Assembly: GCA_903846015.1 (NCBI GenBank)
Contig: CAIMZS010000504.1
Coordinates: 1-32,414, forward strand
Length of the DNA: 32,414 nt
Direction: 5' to 3'
Origin: an uncultured Anaerolineae bacterium
GTDB lineage: Bacteria > Chloroflexota > Anaerolineae > Anaerolineales > Villigracilaceae
Each line of letters begins with the position of its first letter. Position 1 is the first letter of the stretch. The position numbers were made by a program, and so were the translations under genes. The notes under the pieces are model-generated. The model made no database searches and had not been told where the DNA came from. It saw only the letters and a list, made by a program, of their open reading frames with translations. Positions 17,332-26,683 of the stretch are shown one piece after another.

Positions 17332-17952
17332 ATGTTAAAAAAAGCAAGAGGTGAGCCATTAACCCAACCGGTGGAAGTCTCTGTAAGTCAACCCGAGGGC
17401 AGCCCGGTTGAACAGTGCGTGCAGATGCTTCTGCGTATGTTGTATTTACGGGACTATGAAACCGAGCTGCATACCCAGCGAGTCGCGCAGTTGTCATTAG
17501 AGCTGGCAACGAAGTTGGGGCTGGCTGAGGAGCTGTATGCTGGAATTCGGATTGGAGCGCTGCTGCATGATATTGGCAAACTGGTCATTCCGGATGCCAT
17601 TTTGTTTAAAGTTGGAAAACTGACTACCGCAGAGTGGCAGACGCTGCAAACTCATCCACGCAATGGTTATAATTTGCTTGCTCCAGTGGCTTTCTTCAGG
17701 GATGTGGTCGATATTCCTTTTTGTCATCATGAGCATTGGGATGGGAGTGGGTATCCGAGAGGCATGAAGGCTGAGGAAATACCATTAAATGCGCGCATCT
17801 TTAGCATCGCGGATGTGTGGGATTCGCTTTCCACCGACCGGCCTTACCGTCCAGCCTGGAAGTTGGAGGATGCCAGGTTTTTCATGAAGGAACAAGCCGG
17901 GGTGATGTTCGATCCGGGCCTGATGCCGGCATTTTTTGAGATCGCCGGTTGA
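17332..17952 (+). CDS. Single-domain HD-GYP phosphodiesterase
   Basis: A 206-residue soluble protein made almost only of an HD-GYP domain. LLHDIGK carries His79-Asp80, and HHEHWDGSGYPRGMKAEE and DVWDSL follow, so the metal and substrate motifs for cyclic di-GMP hydrolysis are complete. The first 35 residues are polar and have no recognised domain. Without a sensor domain it may act constitutively or be regulated by transcription. The start is ATG after AAAGGAGG, one of the strongest ribosome binding sites in the window. It reads towards the opposing response regulator gene with 10 bases between the stops. Confidence 0.9.
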   Translation: MLKKARGEPLTQPVEVSVSQPEGSPVEQCVQMLLRMLYLRDYETELHTQRVAQLSLELATKLGLAEELYAGIRIGALLHDIGKLVIPDAILFKVGKLTTAEWQTLQTHPRNGYNLLAPVAFFRDVVDIPFCHHEHWDGSGYPRGMKAEEIPLNARIFSIADVWDSLSTDRPYRPAWKLEDARFFMKEQAGVMFDPGLMPAFFEIAG

Positions 17953-17962
17953 TGTTTGCGGG

Positions 17963-18952
17963 TTATGTTGTGTGCCTGATGGTAAGGAATACTTCCACCA
18001 GGGCCGGGTCGAAATGTTGGTCGGATTGCTGCTGGATGTAGGCGAGCACCTCGGTCACTGGCAGGGCAGAGCGATAGGGGCGGGATGAGCACAGGGCGTC
18101 CCAAACATCAACGATGGCGAACATGCGGGCTTCCAGGGGAATTTCTTCGCCGCGAAGTTTGCGCGGGTAGCCGCTGCCATCCCACTTCTCATGGTGGCAG
18201 TAGGGTATATCCAGGGAGGGCAGCAGGTATTCGATGGATGACAACCAATGATAGGCGTATTCGGGGTGCTTGCGCATGATTTCCCATTCTTCCGGATCAA
18301 GTGCGCCAGGTTTGAGCAGGATGGAATCTGGAATGCCAAGTTTGCCGACATCATGCAGCAAGGCGCCCAGGCGAATGGTTTCTATTTTATCCTCGGCAAT
18401 GCCCATGACGCGGGCAAATTCGACTGTGTGCTTGGTAACACGGATGGAGTGACCTTCGGTTTCCTTGTCGCGCAAATCGAGGGCATTTACCCAGCCCTCG
18501 ATGGTTTTTGTATAGGATGCCAGCAGTTTTTGGTGGGTGATTTCCAATTCGTTACGCTGTTCGATGAGACGGCGGTAACGATTTAAGCGGGTGATGGTTT
18601 GGATACGGGCCGAAAGTTCAATTCCATCGAAAGGCTTGGAGATGAAATCATCGGCGCCGGAGCGCAGCCCTTCGAGGCGAGAGTCGCGGTCCTCCAGGGC
18701 GGTGATCATGATGATGGGCATTTCAGCGATCAGGGGGGAAGAACGGATCTGGCGGCAGGTTTCGAAGCCGTTTACGCCCGGCATCATGATGTCGAGCAGG
18801 AGCACGTCGGGTTGTTTTTGCAGGGCCAGGGCCAGCCCATCCAGGCCGTTTTCGGCGAAATAGAGTTTGTATTCGCTGTCGAGCAGCATTTCCAGTGTTT
18901 CCCGGACAACTTCGTCATCGTCCACTACAAGGATGCTGGCTTGATTTTGCAT
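17963..18952 (-). CDS. REC-HD-GYP response regulator, c-di-GMP phosphodiesterase
   Basis: A 329-residue response regulator with a receiver domain (residues 5-120) whose phosphorylation site is Asp54 (LLLDIMMPG), a coiled linker, then an HD-GYP domain (150-325) with LLHDVGK (His200-Asp201), HHEKWDGSGYP and DVWDAL. Phosphorylation should control cyclic di-GMP hydrolysis. ATG 18952 is preceded by AAAGGA with good spacing and puts the receiver at the protein start. An alternative ATG at 19081 overlaps the stop of the hybrid kinase (ATGA) and would add 43 polar residues with no recognisable domain. In either case it directly follows the hybrid kinase gene and is its likely output partner. Confidence 0.9.
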   Translation of the reverse strand: MQNQASILVVDDDEVVRETLEMLLDSEYKLYFAENGLDGLALALQKQPDVLLLDIMMPGVNGFETCRQIRSSPLIAEMPIIMITALEDRDSRLEGLRSGADDFISKPFDGIELSARIQTITRLNRYRRLIEQRNELEITHQKLLASYTKTIEGWVNALDLRDKETEGHSIRVTKHTVEFARVMGIAEDKIETIRLGALLHDVGKLGIPDSILLKPGALDPEEWEIMRKHPEYAYHWLSSIEYLLPSLDIPYCHHEKWDGSGYPRKLRGEEIPLEARMFAIVDVWDALCSSRPYRSALPVTEVLAYIQQQSDQHFDPALVEVFLTIRHTT

Positions 18953-19077
18953 ATCATTTTCCTTTGGTTTGGGTACATCTGATCCATTTGGATTAGCGCG
19001 AGACTCACGAAAAAGTTCATCCTGTTCAGGAGGCACAGCCCGAGTGGCCCGGGTTCTATTTTGCGCCTGTGATGTGA

Positions 19078-22000
19078 TCATTTATGAATGAGTCGATTAA
19101 TGGTGTTGGCCAGGTGTTTCATGGTGACGGGTTTGCTGATGTATTCATTCGCGCCGGCTGCGATGCACAGCTCGCGGTCGCCGGTCATGGCCAGGGCGGT
19201 CAGCGCGATGATGGGTGTGGCGGCAAGCTGCGGGTCGGCATGGTTGCGCAGGCGGCGGATGGTTTCGAGCCCATCCATGTTGGGCATCTGGATATCCATA
19301 AGGATGATATCGGGCTTGATTTCGGGAGCGATCTTGAGCAGTTCAAGACCGCTGCGCGCGGCGCTGACGTCAAAACCAATCGATTCGAGAAAACTGGAAA
19401 AGCTATCCAGAATGATTTCATTATCGTCGGCGATCAAAACCTGCGGGGCCGTCTTTTTACCGGGGATGGGGATGGCATAGTCTGAAGAAAAGGCCCTGGC
19501 AAATTGAGCTCGCAGCTCTTGCAGGCCGAATGGTTTGGACAAATATCCGGCTGCGCCCAGGCTGACGGCTTCGGCGCGCAGCTTCTCGGAGGATGTGATC
19601 ACGATGACGGGGATGGCGCGGGTGCGTTCGTCGGTCCTGAGTTGGGAAAGCAGTTCCATGCCAGACTCGTCCGGCAGGTTAAGATTGAGCAGGATCAGCC
19701 CCGGCGCCAGTAGGGCGGTTTTGAGCAGTGCCCCGCGGGCGGTCGGCTGGATGGTGGCGGAAATGCCGATTCCCAAGAGGAAGCGTGTGAATTGTTCGGC
19801 ATCGTTGGGATTATGTTCAATGATGATGGCATTATTACCCGGACTGGGACTGCCCGGGTTGGTGGGTGTGCCGGGTTGGGCTTCAGCTTTGCTCCAGGGC
19901 AGCGAGATGGTGAAGCGGCTGCCTTGATCTGGATCGCTTTCGACCAGGATGCTTCCGCCGTGCAGCTCGGCCATGCGCTGCACCAGCGACAAACCCAGCC
20001 CGGTACCTGAGTACTGACGGGCGAGGCTGCTGTCAATTTGGATAAATGGTTTGAAGAGTTTGCCCATGTCTTCAGGCTTGATGCCAATGCCTTTATCCCA
20101 CACGCAGAAGTGGATGCTATTTTCGTCTGGCCTGGTTTGAATATCCAAACCGATCTGGCCGCCTTCAGGGGTGAATTTGATGGCATTGCTGAGCAGGTTG
20201 ACGAGCATTTGCTTGAGGCGGCGCCCATCGGCGCGCAGGGTGATGGAGGGTGTGTTCATGGCGAAGCTGACGTTTTGTTTCTTTTGCTGCGCCAGGCCCT
20301 TGACGAGCTGCAGGCTGGCCTGGCAGACATCCGCGACGGAACAAGGCTCGATCTGCATTTCCAATTTTCCGGCTTCAATTTTGGAAAGGTCGAGGATATC
20401 GTTGATTAGCTCAAGCAGGTGGCGACCGCTGACATTGATGTTTTTTATGGCCTTTAGTTGTTTATCATTCAGTGCCCCATGGGCCTGCATTTGCAAGGCC
20501 TCCGAGAGACCCAATATTCCGGTGAGCGGGGTGCGCAGTTCGTGGCTCATGCTGGCGAGGAATTCGTCTTTCAGGCGTCCAGCCTTTTCCAGTGCAGCAT
20601 TGGCGGAGCTTAATTTATCACGGTTTTCGCGCAGGGTTTCTTCAGATTTCTTGCGTTGGGTAATGTCTCGCACCACACTCTGCACGAGAACAGGTTTCCC
20701 ATCCGGGTCCCGAACCGCCGAGAGATTAATCTCAACCTGGACATTCTTTCCGTCTTTGGAAACCAGGGTTCTTTCGTAGAGCGGCACGTGCTCACCGCGC
20801 AGGGCTGCCTGGAATTGGTCGTCTGAATCCTTGAGCTGGTTGATAGGAACAACCTGGCCCTGGTTTACATCAAGCCATTCCTGATGCGTGTAACCTATCA
20901 TATTCAGCCCATGCTGGTTGGCCTGTACTTCTTTGCCTTCGGGAGAAAACAGGAATATGCCATCGTTTGCGTTTTCAAACAGGGCGCGATAGGTTTCCTC
21001 GCTCTGACGTACCTCGGCGGTGCGTTCTTCAACGCGTTTCTCGAGATCGCGGTTAAAGGCTTCCAGCTCTTGTTGGGTGGCTTTCTGCTCAGTAATATCG
21101 GTGGCAATCCCGGCGGTACGGATGACTATCCCGGCCTGGTTTAGAACCGGAAAACTGCGATCCCAGACCCAGCGGATGGTGCCATCTGGTCTCTGAATAC
21201 GATACTCCAGCTCGGTACGGATACCCTGGGATTGTTTTTCCAGGGCTGCAAACATGCCGGGCTGGTCTTCTGGCAGGATGCTTCGAATGTATTCGCGCGG
21301 CTCCAGGTAGATGCTTTCGCAGGATCGCCCCCAGACGATTTCATAGGCCGGGCTGATGTAAACCATTTTTTGTTCAAGCTGGTCGAACATCCAGAAGACT
21401 TCGTAGAGGTTGTCGGATAACTGTCTGAAGCGTTCGGTGCTGGCGAGCAGGTCGGTTTCGAACTGCCGGCGCTCGAGCCACTGCCCGAGCATGCGGGCAA
21501 CATTATCGATCAAATTTTGTTCTTCCGGGATGAAGACGGGTTCAGCCTGGTTGTAAAAGATAGCCAGGCGGCCATGCGTTGCACCGTTGATCAAGATTGG
21601 AGCCTGGAGATTGAAGATGGCAGGTTGGATATCAGGATCAAAATCGAGATTGGCGGAAGTATGATACTGCGCTCCGTCCAGCTCAATGAGAGCGGTGCTG
21701 AGGGAGGGCTGCTGCATGGCTGGAATAACCATTCCGACGATATTTTGGCAAGTGGATTCCAGGGTGGCAGATTTGTCTTCCAACAGCAGGCTGATGTTGT
21801 ACAGGCAGGTTAATTCCATCAGTCTTTCGTTGAGTTCAAGTTCCACCTTGCGGCGTTTGGTAATATCCAGCACCGTCCCAGAGATGTTAACCAATTTTCC
21901 GTTGGCATCCACTAGCGGTTGAATTCTTGTTTCGTAGTAGCGCTGTTCGTAGGGGGTGGAAATGGCGCGATAAACCACGGTGATGGATTCACCCAAATCG

Positions 22001-24654
22001 ATGGCCATTTGTTGGGCATCCAACAGCGGCTGCTGGTCATTCGGGTGGATCGATTGCATGAACTCTGGTAATGGAGGCGCACCCTGGCTCGGGTTACGCT
22101 CAAAGAGTCTGAACATTTCCGTCGACCACGTGCCTGAGCCAGTTTTTACATCCAATTCCCAACTGCCCATATGGGCAATGGCCTGGGCGGCTTCCAGGTT
22201 GGCCTGACTGGCCTCCAGCAGTTCACTGGCCTGGCGGCGATCAATAGCGGTTGCCACCTGTGAAGACACAAACTCGAGGATTTGTTGTTCGCGCCGGGTG
22301 AAGGCGCTGGCATCAAAGTAATGTTGGACTGCCATGACGCCGATGGTCCGGGCGTGGGCAATCAGCGGCACGCCCAGCCAGGTCTGGGAGACTGTACCGA
22401 CCGGGACGTAATTGGCGCGCACAAGCCACTCATTTCTGATGTTGGGATCGTATTGCAGGGATTTGCCGGTCCGCAAAACCTGCTCGGTCAACCCATTGCC
22501 CAATGCAAAGGGTTCCGAATCCCATTGATCTTTTTCATCGACTGAATAGACAAAGCGCAGCATTTTTGTGGTTTCATCATACAGGGCAATGTAAAAATTC
22601 TCGGCGTACATGACAGCAGCAATCTGGCGGTGGATTTGAGCGTACAGGTCCTGCAAGGATCCGGCAGACTGGGCGGCCTCCGCTATTTTATAGACCGTTT
22701 CTTGCAGGATGGCTGCCTGAATGCGCTCAGTAATATCCATAAAGGTGATAATGATCAGATCTTTGTTGACGGATGTGGAATATAAGACTGTGCGCTTCTC
22801 GCCTTTGATGGTCTGGATGTTCAATTCTTGATTGCGAATCTCGTCAGTTGTGCGGAATAATTGAAGCATCTCCTCAAATTTGGTCACATCTTTGAGATGG
22901 AGACGCAGGTTATCGCGTGAAACGCTTTCGGGAGAGTCATACCCCAGCGAGTCGGCGGCGGCCTGGTTGATATAAGAAATTTGACCATCAAAATTTATGC
23001 GTATTACGCCGCTGAGAGCATGGTCTGAAAGGCTGCGGAACTCAGCCTCGGAGCTTGCCAGGATCGCTTCCAATTTTTTGCGGGAGTTCACATACGTCAG
23101 GAAGGAACGAACAAGCAGCAGGCCGGTGAGCAGACACAATAATTCCGCCCATTCATCCGTCAGGGTTAGATCGCTGCGGCCAGGACGAACCACGATGATC
23201 CAATCTCGTCCAGCGATCTTGATGATTTGGGTTTGAAACATACCGGTTTGGAGGTCTGCCAGTGAGGGAGCTCCTTCGGGCGGGATGGATTGAGGGCCGG
23301 AGACGGATGGGGAAAACCCGAGGAACATAGGGTTGGCAGGGTCGCTGACATCATACAAATATGTTTCGATGTCATGGTAGTTAAGATTTAGATAAGCGTT
23401 TTGCAGCAGCACCCCGCTTTGGTATACCCCAAGAACCAGCCCGCGCAGGTTGGCGCGGCGTTCTTGAAGTGAATTGGGGATGACACTGGTTGAGTAAACC
23501 GGTAGGATGATCAGCAGTCCGACCTGATTGCTGGTTTCCTGGACCAGGTGGATGGGGGCGGTGGCGGCTGGTTTGCCGCTGTCAATGGCCGCGTTGATCG
23601 CGTTCAGGCGGAATGGATTGGAGGCAAGATCGTAACCGAAGGCAGCCTGGTTGGGGGTAAATGGTTCGATCAGGGTGACGGGGAAATATTCGGGCCGGGC
23701 TCCGGCCGGGATGCTGGCACCGGTGGAATCTTTTTCCAGGATGGAAAAAGCAGGATAGCCCTGTGCGCGGATGGATTGTTCGTAGGCGGGGCGATCAGCC
23801 TGGGTGATGCGCGGTATCCATTCGAAGGCCAAAGTTGCTGGCGATTCGGACAGCAGCGCAGCTGAAAAGGTCTTGAATTCGCTGGCAGTGACTTCATGGG
23901 AGGATGTATACAGACCCCGGATGGATGTAAGCGCCAGAAATTCCTTGTCGAGCGTGGCTTGAAGGCCGCGTGACAATTCGGAAGTCTCGCGTTCCAGAGT
24001 TTGAGCGGTCTGCAGTTGATTGCTGTTCCAGATGAGAAAAAAGGCCAACAGAGTCAGCCCGAGGATCAGGGACGTGATCGGCCATAATAGTGGTTCGCCG
24101 ATATGTTGTTTGCGCGAGCGTATGGAAAGTATGACCAGAGCCGGGGTGAATAGCAAGATGCCGATGAAGTCGCCCAGCCACCAGGTCCAAAACTCGGTGA
24201 CGTAGCCGCTCCAGTCGACCAGCCTGGCGATGTACAGGCTGGTTACGCCAACGGATGGGGCGATCAGAGTGGCCAGAGCGGTGATGCCAATGGTAAACAA
24301 GGTGGCACGGATGGTATCTGCTGGGATGATCTTGATGAAACGGTTTATCAGCCAGGCGCCCAGCCAGGCCTGCAAGGTTGACCCGGCAGCCAGAGCGCAG
24401 GCGACAGAAAGGGGTGCTGCGCCGGGCAGAACTGTCAGGTTGGCAAAAAGGGAGCCTGCAAAGATTCCAATGCCCATCCATGGGCCCCAGATGAGCACCG
24501 CTGCCAGTGCCAACCCGGATGGAGGCCAGAACGGTGTGATCACGCCGGGGGGAATGGCCATTAAATAGCCAATCCGCGCTGAGAGGTAGTACAGCGCGGC
24601 AACCAGGCAAGTTTCGGCCAGGCGGCGGAAGATGGATGGCGATGGCGTATTCAT
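19078..24654 (-). CDS. MASE1-CHASE-PAS/GAF hybrid histidine kinase with two receivers
   Basis: An 1858-residue membrane hybrid kinase. In order: MASE1 membrane domain (10-205), CHASE periplasmic domain (230-430), a membrane segment near 500, PAS (535-650), GAF (670-830), PAS (840-960), GAF-like (965-1090), PAS (1095-1215), PAS (1240-1350), HisKA with phosphorylatable His1371 in SMSHELRTPL, HATPase (1475-1595, GTGLGLSLV), a degenerate receiver (1610-1735) and an intact receiver (1745-1855, Asp1787 in LMDIQMP). In the first receiver the phospho-acceptor Asp is Asn1657 (LLNLNLP) and the acidic pair is altered, so it cannot take phosphate normally. AGGA lies 7 bases before the ATG. The stop overlaps an ATG of the REC-HD-GYP frame, linking kinase and regulator. 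Confidence 0.92.
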   Translation of the reverse strand: MNTPSPSIFRRLAETCLVAALYYLSARIGYLMAIPPGVITPFWPPSGLALAAVLIWGPWMGIGIFAGSLFANLTVLPGAAPLSVACALAAGSTLQAWLGAWLINRFIKIIPADTIRATLFTIGITALATLIAPSVGVTSLYIARLVDWSGYVTEFWTWWLGDFIGILLFTPALVILSIRSRKQHIGEPLLWPITSLILGLTLLAFFLIWNSNQLQTAQTLERETSELSRGLQATLDKEFLALTSIRGLYTSSHEVTASEFKTFSAALLSESPATLAFEWIPRITQADRPAYEQSIRAQGYPAFSILEKDSTGASIPAGARPEYFPVTLIEPFTPNQAAFGYDLASNPFRLNAINAAIDSGKPAATAPIHLVQETSNQVGLLIILPVYSTSVIPNSLQERRANLRGLVLGVYQSGVLLQNAYLNLNYHDIETYLYDVSDPANPMFLGFSPSVSGPQSIPPEGAPSLADLQTGMFQTQIIKIAGRDWIIVVRPGRSDLTLTDEWAELLCLLTGLLLVRSFLTYVNSRKKLEAILASSEAEFRSLSDHALSGVIRINFDGQISYINQAAADSLGYDSPESVSRDNLRLHLKDVTKFEEMLQLFRTTDEIRNQELNIQTIKGEKRTVLYSTSVNKDLIIITFMDITERIQAAILQETVYKIAEAAQSAGSLQDLYAQIHRQIAAVMYAENFYIALYDETTKMLRFVYSVDEKDQWDSEPFALGNGLTEQVLRTGKSLQYDPNIRNEWLVRANYVPVGTVSQTWLGVPLIAHARTIGVMAVQHYFDASAFTRREQQILEFVSSQVATAIDRRQASELLEASQANLEAAQAIAHMGSWELDVKTGSGTWSTEMFRLFERNPSQGAPPLPEFMQSIHPNDQQPLLDAQQMAIDLGESITVVYRAISTPYEQRYYETRIQPLVDANGKLVNISGTVLDITKRRKVELELNERLMELTCLYNISLLLEDKSATLESTCQNIVGMVIPAMQQPSLSTALIELDGAQYHTSANLDFDPDIQPAIFNLQAPILINGATHGRLAIFYNQAEPVFIPEEQNLIDNVARMLGQWLERRQFETDLLASTERFRQLSDNLYEVFWMFDQLEQKMVYISPAYEIVWGRSCESIYLEPREYIRSILPEDQPGMFAALEKQSQGIRTELEYRIQRPDGTIRWVWDRSFPVLNQAGIVIRTAGIATDITEQKATQQELEAFNRDLEKRVEERTAEVRQSEETYRALFENANDGIFLFSPEGKEVQANQHGLNMIGYTHQEWLDVNQGQVVPINQLKDSDDQFQAALRGEHVPLYERTLVSKDGKNVQVEINLSAVRDPDGKPVLVQSVVRDITQRKKSEETLRENRDKLSSANAALEKAGRLKDEFLASMSHELRTPLTGILGLSEALQMQAHGALNDKQLKAIKNINVSGRHLLELINDILDLSKIEAGKLEMQIEPCSVADVCQASLQLVKGLAQQKKQNVSFAMNTPSITLRADGRRLKQMLVNLLSNAIKFTPEGGQIGLDIQTRPDENSIHFCVWDKGIGIKPEDMGKLFKPFIQIDSSLARQYSGTGLGLSLVQRMAELHGGSILVESDPDQGSRFTISLPWSKAEAQPGTPTNPGSPSPGNNAIIIEHNPNDAEQFTRFLLGIGISATIQPTARGALLKTALLAPGLILLNLNLPDESGMELLSQLRTDERTRAIPVIVITSSEKLRAEAVSLGAAGYLSKPFGLQELRAQFARAFSSDYAIPIPGKKTAPQVLIADDNEIILDSFSSFLESIGFDVSAARSGLELLKIAPEIKPDIILMDIQMPNMDGLETIRRLRNHADPQLAATPIIALTALAMTGDRELCIAAGANEYISKPVTMKHLANTINRLIHK

Positions 24655-24852
24655 GCGCTAATCCTGAGTGAAGTTGCCCATTCCCATGTCGAAACTGGGG
24701 CGGTTCTTACTACTGGCCCAATTGAGTAATCATAGCAGGTTTTTGAGAATTCGCAACTTGCGTTTTTGATAAGAGCAAGTACTAAGTCAAAAGAGACCCC
24801 CAGCCTCCCCCAAATTCCAAAGTGCGGAATTTATGGGAGGGCGACTTTCCCT

Positions 24853-24879
24853 CCCCCATTTGTGTTCTTCAAATGGGGG
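24853..24879. repeat. Perfect 10-bp hairpin spanning the stop of the PAS kinase
   Basis: CCCCCATTTG (24853-24862) pairs with CAAATGGGGG (24870-24879) around a 7-base loop. The stop codon of the kinase gene lies in the hairpin. No T-tract follows on either strand, so it is not a standard terminator. It is flanked by more C/G runs (GACCCCC and CCTCCCCCAAA), suggesting a repeat element that has invaded the gene end. Confidence 0.7.
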
Positions 24880-26464
24880 CCGGCGGCCGGAGGGGGTCCG
24901 GGTTTGAATTCCACGGCAGGGTAAAGCTGAAGCGGCTGCCGAGACCATAATTGCTGTGTACCTGTATGTTGCCGCCGTGAAGTTCCACCAGGCGTTTTGC
25001 CAGCATCAGACCCAGACCGGCGCCGGAAAACTGGCGGTTCAACTGCCCGTCAAGCTGCAAAAAAGGTTTGAAGAGCCGCGGCAGGTCTTCTTCCTGAATA
25101 CCGATGCCTGTATCCCAGATGGTGATGGCGACTGTGTGTTGGCTGAGGTCGCCGAATACTTCGATGCCCAGGCTGCCGTCTTTGGGTGTGAACTTGATGG
25201 CATTATCCAGCAGCAGAAGCATGATTTGCCGGATGCGGCGGGCATCGGCGTGGAGAATGATCATTTCATCGTTGGTTTCATAGCTGATTTTCTGTCCATT
25301 CGCTTCGGCCAATTTATTCCGGCTGGAGATGCAGCTCCAGCACAGGTCGTTTAACAAACAGGGACTGAGCTCAAGCGACATCTCGCCCGAATCGCTGTTG
25401 GCCAGATCGATGATGTTGTTGATAAGATCCAACAAGAGCTTCCCGCTGGTTTGGATCAGATTGATAGCGTTCGATTGTTTTTGATTTAAGTCCCCGTAGG
25501 ATTGGTACTGCATGACTTCGGCAAGCCCGAGGATGCCGGTCAGGGGCGTGCGCAATTCATGGCTGACATTGGTGAGAAAAATATCTTTGGTGCGCAGGGC
25601 TTTTTCGAGAGCCAGGTTGGATGCTTGCAGTTCCGCGGTGCGTTGCTCCACACGCTGTTCGAGATGGGTATTTAATTCGAGAATTTGGGCCTCGGCCAGT
25701 TTGCGCTCGCTGATGTCCTTTTGAACCGTAACCCAGACAGGTCCATAATCGGGGTGCTCGAATTCGGAGACACTGGCGAAAGTCCAAAAAGGGGAGCCAT
25801 CTTTTTTGATGTTGTAAACTTCCCCGCGCCAGACCCCATCCTGTTTGAGGCTTTTGATAATGCCATCGACAGTTTGATCTGGGGTTGTGTGGGTGGGAGC
25901 ATTAAGAATCGAGATGTGTTTTCCGGTCAGTTCGCCAGGGTCATAACCGAATATTTTTTCGAAATGCGGGTTGGCGAGAACGATGCCGGAATCACTTTCG
26001 CGGACAAGCACAACGCCTTCGGCCAGGTTTGCCATGATCAGGGTGTTAAGTTGCAGGGAAGATTCGGCGCGATGGCGGATCACCAGTTCCTGCCTGAGGT
26101 TTTCGCGCAGATCGCTGGCCCAGCCGATGAAAGTTCCAATCAGGATCATGCCCAGTGTGGGGGCAAGCGCCTGCAAGTTGATCATCCTGTCCATATACGC
26201 GTAACCAAGTAAGTAGAAAAAGAGCACATTCAGCGGATAAGCCGCCAACCCAATCAGCCCGCCGGTGCGCATTCCAAGCAGCCAGGCAGAAATGATGACA
26301 GGTACAACTGCCAGGGCGTTGGCATTGATCCCAAGCCGGTAGAACAGGATTAGCGCGCCGATGCCATAGAGAACCCATATCAGAAGTGCGAAAAACAGGC
26401 GGGTGGACAGGCTTAAATTTTTTCTGGTGCTTTCAAGGGGCAGACGCGTAATCAATAAGTTCAT
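24869..26464 (-). CDS. Membrane PAS-domain sensor histidine kinase
   Basis: A 531-residue kinase with four to five membrane segments in residues 20-120, a PAS domain at about 140-265, a coiled linker (265-290), HisKA with His302 in NVSHELRTPL, and an HATPase domain (400-520) with DNAIKFTP, DTGIGI and GAGLGLMLAKRLVELHGG. All ATP-binding boxes look intact. There is no receiver or partner regulator next to it; the hybrid kinase gene follows on the same strand after about 210 bases. The last residues (PDPLRPPAPI) are encoded by a C-rich repeat hairpin, so the original C-terminus has probably been replaced. The ribosome binding site is weak. Confidence 0.9.
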   Translation of the reverse strand: MNLLITRLPLESTRKNLSLSTRLFFALLIWVLYGIGALILFYRLGINANALAVVPVIISAWLLGMRTGGLIGLAAYPLNVLFFYLLGYAYMDRMINLQALAPTLGMILIGTFIGWASDLRENLRQELVIRHRAESSLQLNTLIMANLAEGVVLVRESDSGIVLANPHFEKIFGYDPGELTGKHISILNAPTHTTPDQTVDGIIKSLKQDGVWRGEVYNIKKDGSPFWTFASVSEFEHPDYGPVWVTVQKDISERKLAEAQILELNTHLEQRVEQRTAELQASNLALEKALRTKDIFLTNVSHELRTPLTGILGLAEVMQYQSYGDLNQKQSNAINLIQTSGKLLLDLINNIIDLANSDSGEMSLELSPCLLNDLCWSCISSRNKLAEANGQKISYETNDEMIILHADARRIRQIMLLLLDNAIKFTPKDGSLGIEVFGDLSQHTVAITIWDTGIGIQEEDLPRLFKPFLQLDGQLNRQFSGAGLGLMLAKRLVELHGGNIQVHSNYGLGSRFSFTLPWNSNPDPLRPPAPI

Positions 26465-26619
26465 GCTACTTCATTGAAAATAAAAGGTTGCATAAGTCTC
26501 TGTCCATTGGATAAATGTATTTTCGATTTCCTGTGTAGATGCATCAGCCTCACAAGAACCAGGGGCTGCCTTGAAAGTTGTCCTGTGCAGCAAAAAATGG
26601 TTTATGATAGGATTGGTAA

Positions 26620-26634
26620 AATGATTATATCATT
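26620..26634. promoter_or_regulatory. Operator-like palindrome upstream of HAD gene
   Basis: AATGAT-TAT-ATCATT is a perfect 6-3-6 inverted repeat, 50 bases before the HAD ATG, in the A/T-rich region between divergent genes. It could be a repressor site or part of the promoter; no regulator gene is adjacent. Confidence 0.3.
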
Positions 26635-26683
26635 CGTAGAAAATGTTGGTTGATTTGAATATTTAGAAAGTGGAGGAAGGCGC

